Shown one piece after another: positions 54,543-64,000 of a DNA stretch of 64,000 nt. Origin of the DNA: Aquipseudomonas alcaligenes_A (GTDB lineage: Bacteria; Pseudomonadota; Gammaproteobacteria; Pseudomonadales; Pseudomonadaceae). The stretch is taken from NCBI GenBank assembly GCA_048595745.1, contig CP184361.1. The stretch is one strand, 5' to 3'. Within the stretch, counting starts at the first letter, position 1. The number at the start of each line of letters is the position of its first letter. The notes beneath the pieces are model-generated. The model was given only the letters and a program-made list of their open reading frames with translations. It did no database searches and was not told the origin of the DNA. The position numbers and the translations under genes are program-made.

Positions 54543-55189
54543 TGGCCACTCGCCTGCTGACCTTCGGTGCTTTCCTTGGCCTTGGCCACCACTTCGGCCC
54601 AGCCATCGATGGTGCGGTCCAGGTCATTGCCGTTGCGCTGCATGCTGTCGGCGAACTGATCGCGGAACAGCTTGCCGACGTTGATGCCATTGATGATCAC
54701 GTTGCGCAGCTTCCACTGCCCATCGAGCTGCACCATGGTGTAGGAGACGGGGTAGACGGTGCCTTTGCTGTCACTGACTTCCATGCCGACACTGGCGCGG
54801 TCGGCGCCTTCGACCTTGGCCGGCAGCACGCGGATGTTCTGATTGTCGTACTCGAGCAGGGCGTTGCCGTAGAACTGCATCAAGCTGCGCTTGAAGTTGT
54901 CTTCGAAACGCTTGAGCTGCTCATCGCTGGCGCGACGCGAATACTTGACGGTCATGATGCTGCGCGAGATGCCCGCGCTATCGACCACCGGCCCGAGAAT
55001 GCGCTCCAGCGTATCGTAGAAGGCCTGTGGGTTCTGCTGATAACCGGTTTTGTTGGCCTTCAGATCACCAATCAGCTCGTCGGTGGTGCTCTTCACCACG
55101 TCATGCGCGGTCGGCGCCGCCGCCGCCACCAGGGGCAGGCTCGCCAGCAGGATCAGCAGGCCGCGACGCAGGAGATTGAGGGTGTTCAT
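54539..55189 (-). CDS. mlaC: Periplasmic phospholipid-binding protein MlaC
   Basis: 216 aa with a Sec signal peptide (1 to about 25, RRGLLILLASLPLVAAAAPTA). The Tol_Tol_Ttg2 domain follows. It shuttles phospholipids between the MlaA-porin complex at the outer membrane and MlaFEDB. Overlaps mlaD by four bases. Confidence 0.95.
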   Translation of the reverse strand: MNTLNLLRRGLLILLASLPLVAAAAPTAHDVVKSTTDELIGDLKANKTGYQQNPQAFYDTLERILGPVVDSAGISRSIMTVKYSRRASDEQLKRFEDNFKRSLMQFYGNALLEYDNQNIRVLPAKVEGADRASVGMEVSDSKGTVYPVSYTMVQLDGQWKLRNVIINGINVGKLFRDQFADSMQRNGNDLDRTIDGWAEVVAKAKESTEGQQASGQ

Positions 55190-55653
55190 TTGCTGTCCTT
55201 GTTCACCGAGTTCATCAGGAATTTGCCAATCAGGTCTTCCAGTACCAGCGCCGACTGGGTGTCGTGAATGGTGGCGCCGTCCGCGAGCAGATCTTCCTCG
55301 CCGCCGACGCTGATGCCGATGTACTTCTCACCCAGCAGGCCGGCCGTGAGGATGGACGCCGTGGAATCGAGCGGCAGGTTGTCGACCCGCTTTTCGATCT
55401 CCATGGTCACGCGACCGGTGTAGCTGTCGCGATCCAGGTCGATGGCGGTGACCTTGCCGATGGTCACGCCAGCCATGGTGACCTTGGCCCTGACAGTCAG
55501 ACCAGCAATATTGTCGAAGTTCGCATACAGCTTGTAGGTGTCACCCGAACTCGTGGCCGACAGGCCGCTGACCCGCAGGGCAAGCAGCAGCAACGCCAGC
55601 AGTCCGGCCAGCAGGAACAGGCCGACGCCGATTTCCAGGGAGCGGCTTTGCAT
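55186..55653 (-). CDS. mlaD: MCE-domain protein MlaD
   Basis: 155 aa. An N-terminal transmembrane helix (about 7-27) is followed by one MCE domain (DTYKLYANFDNIAGLTVRAKVTMAGVTIGKV). MlaD forms a hexameric ring on the inner-membrane transporter. Overlaps mlaE by one base. Confidence 0.96.
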   Translation of the reverse strand: MQSRSLEIGVGLFLLAGLLALLLLALRVSGLSATSSGDTYKLYANFDNIAGLTVRAKVTMAGVTIGKVTAIDLDRDSYTGRVTMEIEKRVDNLPLDSTASILTAGLLGEKYIGISVGGEEDLLADGATIHDTQSALVLEDLIGKFLMNSVNKDSK

Positions 55654-56450
55654 CAGAGATCTCCAAACATCAGGGCGGTCAGAATAAAGTCGAGGCCGAG
55701 CACGGCCAGGGAGGCGTAGACCACGGTCTTGGTGGTGGCACGACTGATGCCTTCCGAGGTGGGCTCGCAGTCATAGCCCTGGAACACGGCAATCCAGGTC
55801 ACCACGAAGGCGAACACCACGCTCTTGATCACACCATTGAGCACGTCTTCGGTGAATTGCACGCTGTTCTGCATGTTCGACCAGAACGAACCTTCATAGA
55901 CACCCAGCCAGTCGACAGCAACCATCGCCCCGCCCCAGATGCCGACCACGCTGAAGATCGCGGCCAGCAGCGGCATGGAGATGAAACCGGCCCACAGGCG
56001 CGGGGCGATGATGTACTTGAGCGGGTCGACGCCGATCATTTCCAGGCTGGACAGCTGCTCGGTGGACTTCATGTTGCCGATCTCGGCGGTCAGCGCCGAG
56101 CCGGCACGCCCGGCGAACAGCAGGCCGGTCACTACCGGGCCGAGCTCGCGCAACAGGGTCAGGGCAACCATCTGCCCGACCGCCTGCTCCGAGCCGTAGC
56201 TGGTCAGGATGTTGTAACCCTGCAGCGCCAGCACCATGCCGATGAACAGCCCGGCGACGATGATGATAGGCAGCGACAGCACGCCCACCGAATACAGCTG
56301 TCGGATCAGCAACTGGCCGCCGTTGCGCAGACCACTGCGACCGAACAGCGAACTGAGCAGGAACAGGGTCGAACGCCCCATCGCCTGCACCACATCTATA
56401 CCCGCGCGCCCAAGCAGGGCTATGCGTTCAACAGGGGACTTCCTACGCAT
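55653..56450 (-). CDS. mlaE: Phospholipid ABC transporter permease MlaE
   Basis: 265 aa permease with about five to six membrane segments. GPVVTGLLFAGRAGSALTAEIGNMKSTEQL is the conserved coupling segment. Overlaps mlaF by one base. Confidence 0.97.
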   Translation of the reverse strand: MRRKSPVERIALLGRAGIDVVQAMGRSTLFLLSSLFGRSGLRNGGQLLIRQLYSVGVLSLPIIIVAGLFIGMVLALQGYNILTSYGSEQAVGQMVALTLLRELGPVVTGLLFAGRAGSALTAEIGNMKSTEQLSSLEMIGVDPLKYIIAPRLWAGFISMPLLAAIFSVVGIWGGAMVAVDWLGVYEGSFWSNMQNSVQFTEDVLNGVIKSVVFAFVVTWIAVFQGYDCEPTSEGISRATTKTVVYASLAVLGLDFILTALMFGDL

Positions 56451-57259
56451 CAGCGCGCTCCCAGCAAATCGTCGAGGTAGCCCGGAGCCGGGTAGTGGAA
56501 AGGCACCGGACCGTCCGGTATACCCTTCATGAACTGCTGAATGCGCGGGTTGGTTGAGTTCATCAGCTCAGCCGGCGTGCCCTGCCCCAGCACCTGACCA
56601 TCGCCCACTACGTAGATGTAGTCGGCGATGCTGGCGGTCTCGGCCAGGTCGTGGGACACCACGATGCTGGTGATGCCGAGGGCATCGTTGAGCAGACGAA
56701 TCAGGCGCACCAGCACACCCATGGCGATGGGGTCCTGGCCGACGAACGGCTCGTCGTACATCAGGATCTGCGGGTCGAGGGCGATCGCCCGGGCCAATGC
56801 CACGCGACGCTTCATGCCGCCAGACAGCTCATCCGGCATCAGCTCGACGGCGCCACGCAGGCCCACGGCCTGCAGCTTCATCAATACGATGTCGCGAATC
56901 ATCTCGTCGGACAGCTGGGTGTGCACGCGCAGCGGGAAGGCCACGTTCTCGAACACATCCAGGTCGGTAAACAGCGCCCCACTCTGGAACAGCACGCCGA
57001 ACTGCTTGCGCATGTCGAACAGATCGCTGCGCGACAGGCTCGGCAGGTTCTGTCCGTTGACCCAGACCTCGCCACTGGCCGGCTTGAGCTGGGCGGCGAT
57101 CAGCCGCAGCAGCGTAGTCTTGCCACAGCCGGAGGGCCCCATGATGCCGGTGACCTTGCCACGCGGTATGCGGATATCGACATTGTCGAAGATGTTGCGC
57201 GCGCCACGCTTGAAGGTCAGGCCCTTCAACTCGACGGCATAGGCATTCTCGGCGCTCAT
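56450..57259 (-). CDS. mlaF: Phospholipid ABC transporter ATPase MlaF
   Basis: 269 aa ABC ATPase. Walker A GPSGCGKTTLL, signature LSGGMKRRVALARA, Walker B LMYDEPFVGQDP and switch His in VVSHDL are all present. First gene of mlaFEDCB, which keeps outer-membrane lipid asymmetry. It diverges from kdsD across 246 bases. Confidence 0.97.
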   Translation of the reverse strand: MSAENAYAVELKGLTFKRGARNIFDNVDIRIPRGKVTGIMGPSGCGKTTLLRLIAAQLKPASGEVWVNGQNLPSLSRSDLFDMRKQFGVLFQSGALFTDLDVFENVAFPLRVHTQLSDEMIRDIVLMKLQAVGLRGAVELMPDELSGGMKRRVALARAIALDPQILMYDEPFVGQDPIAMGVLVRLIRLLNDALGITSIVVSHDLAETASIADYIYVVGDGQVLGQGTPAELMNSTNPRIQQFMKGIPDGPVPFHYPAPGYLDDLLGAR

Positions 57260-57442
57260 CCAAACTCCTTGTTACACGGACCTTCCCGGGTCAGACGCCA
57301 CAACCCGCGACGGGGATACCTGGCGCCGCAGTCAGGGCCGAACAGGGCGCGGAATATAGCATCGGCGGGGCCTGCAGCCCAAGCCACTGCAACCTTTTCA
57401 TAACAAATGGTCACAAGATGCAATGACGGCAACGCACTTCAG

Positions 57443-57471
57443 GTGAGCCAAAGCGGCTTTGTCGTTATACT
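57443..57471 (+). promoter_or_regulatory. Promoter candidate of kdsD
   Basis: TATACT (57466-57471), a good -10 box, with GTGAGC 17 bases upstream, a weak -35. It lies 34 bases before the kdsD ATG. Confidence 0.5.
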
Positions 57472-57505
57472 CGCTTCCTTTTGTGTCGAGTCCCGCGAAG
57501 TACCC

Positions 57506-58480
57506 ATGAGCCAGACCAGCGACCTGATCCAGTCCGCGCAACGCACCATTCGCCTCGAAGCCGAGGCCGTCGAAAGCCTGCTGAGCCGCATCGACGCCGA
57601 CTTCGTGCGCGCCTGCGAAATGATCCTGACCTGCAAGGGCCGCGTCGTAGTGGTCGGCATGGGCAAGTCCGGGCACATCGGCAACAAGATCGCCGCCACC
57701 CTGGCCAGCACCGGCACACCGGCCTTCTTCGTGCACCCTGCCGAGGCGAGCCACGGCGACATGGGCATGATCACCAAGGAAGACGTGGTGCTGGCCCTTT
57801 CCAACTCCGGTTCCACCGCCGAGATCGTCACCCTGCTGCCGCTGATCAAGCGCCTCGGCATCCAGCTGATCAGCATGACCGGCAACCCGGAGTCGCCACT
57901 GGCCAAGGCTGCCGAAGTCAACCTGGACGCCCGCGTCGCCCAGGAGGCCTGCCCGCTCAACCTGGCACCGACCTCCTCCACCACCGTCTCCCTGGTGATC
58001 GGCGACGCTCTGGCCATTGCCCTGCTGGAAGCCCGAGGCTTCACCGCCGAAGACTTCGCCTTCTCCCACCCGGGCGGCGCCCTTGGCCGACGCCTGCTGC
58101 TCAAGGTGGAGAACGTGATGCACGCTGGCGAGCGCCTGCCACTGGTGTCACGCGGCACCTCGCTGCGCGATGCGCTACTGGAAATGACCCGCAAGGGCCT
58201 GGGCATGACCGTTATCGTCGAAGCCGACGGCAAGCTCGCCGGCATCTTTACCGACGGCGACCTGCGCCGCACCCTGGACAAGGGCATCGATGTGCGCGAT
58301 GCCAGCATCGACCAGGTAATGACCTTGCACGGCAAGACCGCTCGCGCCGAGATGCTCGCCGCCGAGGCACTGAAAATCATGGAAGACCACAAGATCAACG
58401 CGCTGGTGGTGGTGGATGACGAGGACAAGCCGGTTGGCGCCCTCAACATGCACGACCTGCTGCGCGCCGGAGTGATGTAA
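57506..58480 (+). CDS. kdsD: Arabinose-5-phosphate isomerase KdsD
   Basis: 324 aa. An N-terminal SIS domain (about 35-175: VVVGMGKSGHIGNKIAATLASTG, LSNSGSTAEIV) is followed by two CBS domains (about 200-324). It converts ribulose-5-phosphate to arabinose-5-phosphate for Kdo. ATG 57506 matches family starts. The kdsC ATG follows the stop directly. Confidence 0.96.
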   Translation: MSQTSDLIQSAQRTIRLEAEAVESLLSRIDADFVRACEMILTCKGRVVVVGMGKSGHIGNKIAATLASTGTPAFFVHPAEASHGDMGMITKEDVVLALSNSGSTAEIVTLLPLIKRLGIQLISMTGNPESPLAKAAEVNLDARVAQEACPLNLAPTSSTTVSLVIGDALAIALLEARGFTAEDFAFSHPGGALGRRLLLKVENVMHAGERLPLVSRGTSLRDALLEMTRKGLGMTVIVEADGKLAGIFTDGDLRRTLDKGIDVRDASIDQVMTLHGKTARAEMLAAEALKIMEDHKINALVVVDDEDKPVGALNMHDLLRAGVM

Positions 58481-59005
58481 ATGACTGCCGACCTGCTGCA
58501 ACGCGCCAAGGGCGTGAAACTGGCCATCTTCGACGTCGACGGTGTACTCACCGACGGCCGCCTGTACTTCCTCACGGACGGCAGCGAGTTCAAGACTTTC
58601 AACACCCTGGACGGCCACGGCATCAAGATGCTGATCAACTCCGGGGTGCGCACCGCCATCATCAGCGGACGCAAGACCCCGGTGGTCGAGCGCCGCGCCC
58701 AGAACCTGGGCATCCAGCACCTGTACCAGGGCCGCGAGGACAAGCTTGTCGTTCTGGATGAACTGCTCGGCGAGCTGGGCTTATCCTATAACCAGGTCGC
58801 GTATCTGGGTGACGACCTGCCCGACCTGCCGGTGATCCGCCGCGTCGGCCTGGGCATGGCCGTGGCCAGCGCCGACAGCTTCGTGCGCCAGCATGCGCAC
58901 GGCGTCACCGCCGCCCGCGGCGGCGAAGGTGCGGCACGCGAATTCTGCGAGCTGATCATGCGCGCCCAGGGCACGCTGGAAGCCGCCCAGGCTGCCTACC
59001 TCTAG
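58481..59005 (+). CDS. kdsC: KDO-8-phosphate phosphatase KdsC
   Basis: 174 aa HAD-family phosphatase that removes phosphate from Kdo-8-P. The nucleophile motif is FDVDGVLTDG (18-27 region), motif II IISGRK and motif III VAYLGDDLPDLPV. It lies between kdsD and lptC, linking Kdo synthesis to LPS export. Confidence 0.97.
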   Translation: MTADLLQRAKGVKLAIFDVDGVLTDGRLYFLTDGSEFKTFNTLDGHGIKMLINSGVRTAIISGRKTPVVERRAQNLGIQHLYQGREDKLVVLDELLGELGLSYNQVAYLGDDLPDLPVIRRVGLGMAVASADSFVRQHAHGVTAARGGEGAAREFCELIMRAQGTLEAAQAAYL

Positions 59006-59014
59006 GAATCACCC

Positions 59015-59584
59015 ATGAACGGCAAACTGCGCAATTACGTGATCGGCCTGCTGGCGGTAGCCCTGATCGGCGCCCTCGGCTACTGGAACGTCCGCCCGGA
59101 AAGCTTCATGGAGCGCCAGGCGGCCGCCGAATCCGACACCACCATCGACTTCTATGTGGTCGGTGCCAGCGCCCAGCAGTTCCAGGCAGACGGCCAACTG
59201 CAGTACGAAATGACCGCCACCAAGCTGGAGCACATCAAGGCCAGCGACATCACCCTGGTGGAAAAGCCCGATCTGCAACTGTACCGCGGCACCCAGTACC
59301 CCTGGCATGTGCGCAGCGACAAGGGCGAGGTCGCACCGGAGGGCAAGCAGGTCGAGCTGATCGACAACGTGCGCATTGCCCGCACCGATGCACAGAACCG
59401 CGCCACCGTGATCACCACCAGCCGCGCCACCGTATTCCCAGACAAAGAATATGCGCAGACCCAGCAAGCCGTTAGAATCGAGGCCGCCAATGGGGTGACC
59501 ACGGCACAGGGAATGAAAGCGTACATGAACGACGGCAAGATCAGCTTGCTGTCCAACGTAAGAGGCCAGCATGAGGTTCGTTAA
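59015..59584 (+). CDS. lptC: LPS export protein LptC
   Basis: 189 aa bitopic inner-membrane protein: N-terminal transmembrane helix (about 7-24) and periplasmic beta-jellyroll domain. It passes LPS from LptBFG to LptA. Overlaps lptA by 14 bases. Confidence 0.94.
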   Translation: MNGKLRNYVIGLLAVALIGALGYWNVRPESFMERQAAAESDTTIDFYVVGASAQQFQADGQLQYEMTATKLEHIKASDITLVEKPDLQLYRGTQYPWHVRSDKGEVAPEGKQVELIDNVRIARTDAQNRATVITTSRATVFPDKEYAQTQQAVRIEAANGVTTAQGMKAYMNDGKISLLSNVRGQHEVR

Positions 59585-60115
59585 AACCTTCCCCCTACTG
59601 CTCAGCCTGGGCGCCGCGCTCGGAAGCGCCAGCGCCTGGGCACTGCCCAGCGACCGCGACCAACCGATCCGGGTGCAGGCGGACAGCGCAGAACTGGACG
59701 ACAAGCAAGGCGTGGCGGTGTATCGCGGCGGCGTGGTGATCACTCAGGGCACCCTGAAGATCACTGGTGACACCGTGACCATCACCCAGGATGCCAATGG
59801 CGAAATCGAGGTCTTCACCTCGGTGGGCAAACCGGCCTACTACGAGCAGAAGCCTTCCGCCGACAAGGACATCGTCAAGGCCTACGGCCTGACCATTCAG
59901 TACTACGCGACCAACGAGCGCATCGTGCTGATCGATCAGGCCAAGGTGATCCAGCAGGGTAATACCTTCGAAGGCGAGAAGATCGTCTATGACACCCAGC
60001 GCCAGATCGTCAACGCCGGCCGCGCCACGGGTAGCAATGTCTCGATGCCACGCCCGCGGATCGACATGATCCTGCAACCGCGCAAGAAAGACGGCCAAGC
60101 GGGGCAGGCGCAGTA

Positions 60116-60116
<1 letters not shown>
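59571..60116 (+). CDS. lptA: LPS periplasmic bridge protein LptA
   Basis: 181 aa. A signal peptide (about 1-24, ending ASAWA) precedes an OstA-like beta-jellyroll (PIRVQADSAELDDKQGVAVYRGGVVITQGTLKITGD). It oligomerises to form the periplasmic LPS bridge. Its TAA overlaps the lptB ATG by one base. Confidence 0.96.
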
Positions 60117-60841
<725 letters not shown>

Positions 60842-60895
60842 GCCGAGCCCCGTGCGAGGCTTGCGCAAAGGGCTAGAATCATTCAAGGTCAGGCA

Positions 60896-60901
60896 TATAA
60901 T
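60896..60901 (+). promoter_or_regulatory. Candidate -10 box for rpoN
   Basis: Perfect TATAAT in the 140-bp lptB-rpoN gap, 80 bases before the rpoN ATG; the -35 region is weak. Confidence 0.45.
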
Positions 60902-60981
60902 TTGCTTCCTAGGGCGGTTCGCCGCCCTGCAGTGGATGGCGCCGCGCGCCGGCAAGTGAACAAGGTACCCAGCCCCACACC

Positions 60982-62484
<1,503 letters not shown>

Positions 62485-62640
62485 GCGGCCCTGAACGGAA
62501 GGCTTCTGCACCACCGTACCAGCGCCAGATACCCTGCATGGGGGAAGCATGGCCCGCAGTGCACCAGCCCTTTCAGCCAACGTGTTACGGCGGCAGACAA
62601 GCTAGTCTGTCTCTTACACCAGGCAACAAGGAGAAGCGGT

Positions 62641-62949
62641 ATGCAAGTCAACATCAGTGGACATCAACTGGATGTGACCGACGCTCTGCGTGACTATGTC
62701 GGCGAGAAGTTGAGCCGGCTGGAACGCCATTTCGACAAGATCACCAATGTGCAGGTCATCATGGAGGTCGAGAAGCTGAAGCAGAAGATCGAAGCGACCC
62801 TGCACATTGCCGGCGGTGAAATCGTGGCCAACGCCGAGCACGAAGACATGTATGCGGCCATCGACCTGCTGACCGACAAACTCGACCGACAACTGATCAA
62901 GCACAAGGAAAAGCAGCTGGGTCGCCTGCAAGGCGCCACGGCTCGCTGA
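62641..62949 (+). CDS. hpf: Short ribosome hibernation promoting factor Hpf
   Basis: 102 aa short-form HPF/YhbH: MQVNISGHQLDVTDALRDYVGEKLSRLERHF with a basic beta-alpha fold, lacking the C-terminal dimerisation domain of long HPF. It promotes 100S ribosome dimers with RMF. AAGGAG lies seven bases before the ATG. Confidence 0.97.
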   Translation: MQVNISGHQLDVTDALRDYVGEKLSRLERHFDKITNVQVIMEVEKLKQKIEATLHIAGGEIVANAEHEDMYAAIDLLTDKLDRQLIKHKEKQLGRLQGATAR

Positions 62950-62962
62950 CACCACCCCCCTC

Positions 62963-63427
62963 ATGATCCGACTCGAAACCATACTGACTCCCGCACGTTC
63001 TCTAGTGAACGTGCCGGGAGGCAGCAAGAAACGTGTACTCGAACAGATTGCCAACCTGGTTGCCCGCGATCTCACCGATCTGGACGCTCAGGACATCTTC
63101 GAAAATCTGATTGCCCGCGAGAAGCTCGGCTCCACCGGCTTCGGCAACGGCATCGCCATCCCGCACTGCCGCCTGCCGGGCTGTCAGGCGCCGATCAGCG
63201 CCGTACTGCACCTGGATGCGGCGGTGGACTTCGATGCCATCGACGGCGCGCCGGTCGATTTGCTGTTCGTCCTGCTGGTGCCGGAAGCGGCCACCGATGA
63301 GCATCTGGAGCTGCTCCGGCAGATCGCCAGCATGCTCGACCGCGCGGATGTGCGCGACCGTCTGCGCCAGGCACAGAGCAACGAGGGCCTGTACCAGGTC
63401 GTGGTCGACGTCCAGAGCGGCCACTGA
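62963..63427 (+). CDS. ptsN: PTS nitrogen regulatory protein EIIA-Ntr
   Basis: 154 aa EIIA (fructose/mannitol type) domain. The phosphorylatable His68 is in GNGIAIPHCRLPG. Takes phosphate from PtsP-PtsO and regulates potassium, nitrogen and carbon processes. No good Shine-Dalgarno precedes the ATG (a C-rich stretch does), so coupling to hpf is possible. Confidence 0.96.
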   Translation: MIRLETILTPARSLVNVPGGSKKRVLEQIANLVARDLTDLDAQDIFENLIAREKLGSTGFGNGIAIPHCRLPGCQAPISAVLHLDAAVDFDAIDGAPVDLLFVLLVPEAATDEHLELLRQIASMLDRADVRDRLRQAQSNEGLYQVVVDVQSGH

Positions 63428-63441
63428 ACACGGGGGGCGTC

Positions 63442-64000
63442 ATGCGTCTGATCATCGTCAGCGGTCGTTCCGGCTCGGGCAAGAGCACTGCCCTCGACGT
63501 GCTGGAAGACAACGGCTTCTACTGCATCGACAACCTGCCGGCCGGCCTGCTGCCTGACCTGGCCGAGCGCGCCCTGTTGCAGACCGAGCTGCTGCATCCG
63601 CAGGTCGCCGTATCGGTGGACGCGCGCAACCTGCCCAGTCAGCTCAAGCGTTTTCCCGAACTGCTCGACGAGGTGCGCGCCCGTCATATCCAGTGCGACG
63701 TGCTGTATCTCGATGCCGACGAGGAGACCCTGCTCAAGCGTTTCTCCGAGACCCGCAGGCGCCACCCGCTGACCAATGAAGATCGCGCCCTGGCCGAGGC
63801 CATCCGCGACGAGGCCCTGCTGCTGGCGCCGATCATCGATCTGGCCGACCTGAAGATCGACACCACCCACCTCAACCTCTACCAGCTGCGCGACAGCATC
63901 AAGTTGCGCCTGCTGAACAAGCCGGAACCGGGTACCGCCTTCCTGGTCGAATCGTTCGGCTTCAAACGTGGCATGCCGGTGGACGCCGACCTGGTGTTCG
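63442..64000 (+). CDS. rapZ: RNase adapter protein RapZ, 3' end beyond the window
   Basis: Starts ATG at 63442 with GGGGGG about four bases upstream and stays open for 186 codons to the window end. The N-terminal P-loop is SGRSGSGKST (7-16), and IDNLPAGLL and VDARN follow the YvcJ/RapZ pattern. In E. coli RapZ guides RNase E to the sRNA GlmZ and so controls glucosamine-6-phosphate supply; in pseudomonads the target is not clear. Confidence 0.95.
   Translation, partial: MRLIIVSGRSGSGKSTALDVLEDNGFYCIDNLPAGLLPDLAERALLQTELLHPQVAVSVDARNLPSQLKRFPELLDEVRARHIQCDVLYLDADEETLLKRFSETRRRHPLTNEDRALAEAIRDEALLLAPIIDLADLKIDTTHLNLYQLRDSIKLRLLNKPEPGTAFLVESFGFKRGMPVDADLVF

Noticed and set aside
62485..62640. 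Sigma-54 promoter upstream of hpf
   Set aside because: I could not find GG-N10-GC with the expected TGGCAC/TTGC context in the gap; the short CAGAC...GTCTG inverted repeat near 62590 is not enough to call a site.

Overview
This is a GC-rich chromosomal window of about 64 kb from a gammaproteobacterium, almost certainly a Pseudomonas or close relative. The support is the gene content (AlgW-type DegS protease, CysNC fusion, DciA-type helicase loader, rpoN-hpf-ptsN-rapZ cluster, short-form HisG) and the gene order. From memory, that order matches a P. aeruginosa PAO1 segment running from a sensor kinase near argJ-secA through the dcw cluster to rpoN-rapZ. It is nearly all core genome: I see no insertion sequence, prophage, CRISPR array or transferred island. 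The novelty is therefore in small intergenic elements and start-codon puzzles, not in a hidden gene system.

Layout. 1-2.2 kb: the 3' part of a membrane sensor histidine kinase and a PduO-type cobalamin adenosyltransferase (+). 2.2-8.05 kb (-): secA, argJ, a glutathione S-transferase and a Nudix-ThiE fusion, with the helicase-loader gene dciA diverging from secA. 8.8-26.6 kb (-): the complete division and cell wall cluster, in transcription order mraZ-rsmH-ftsL-ftsI-murE-murF-mraY-murD-ftsW-murG-murC-ddlB-ftsQ-ftsA-ftsZ, then lpxC and a strong terminator. Its promoter has a clear MraZ operator of four pentamers with 10-bp period. 26.9-27.2 kb: RNase P RNA (rnpB). 27.3-31.7 kb: rsmI (-) diverging from lpoA-yraN-gmhA-dolP (+).

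31.7-36.6 kb (-): stringent starvation proteins sspA-sspB, the cytochrome bc1 operon petABC, and ribosomal proteins rplM-rpsI. 36.8-44 kb: aldo/keto reductase, acyl-CoA dehydrogenase, GlxA-type regulator, zapE, trpS, an alpha/beta hydrolase and zapG. 44-49.2 kb: cysD-cysNC sulfate activation (-), a Nif3-family protein (-) and algW (+). 49.2-54.1 kb (-): ibaG-murA-hisG-hisD-hisC. 54.2-57.3 kb (-): mlaFEDCB lipid transport. 57.5-64 kb (+): kdsD-kdsC-lptC-lptA-lptB, rpoN, hpf, ptsN and the start of rapZ, cut by the window end.

The themes are envelope assembly (peptidoglycan precursors, divisome, lipid A and Kdo supply, LPS export, phospholipid retrograde transport, LpoA, DolP), protein export (SecA), envelope stress (AlgW), respiration and histidine/arginine/sulfur assimilation. 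Many genes overlap by 1-8 bases, so translational coupling is likely, especially in the dcw, mla and lpt blocks.

The most interesting non-genic observations are three copies of a palindromic element with GTAGGG termini (one supplies the stop codons of two converging genes), palindromic inserts in both intercistronic gaps of hisGDC, a yraN frame whose conserved N-terminus lies upstream of any standard start codon, and an Ala in place of the P-loop Gly of MurD.
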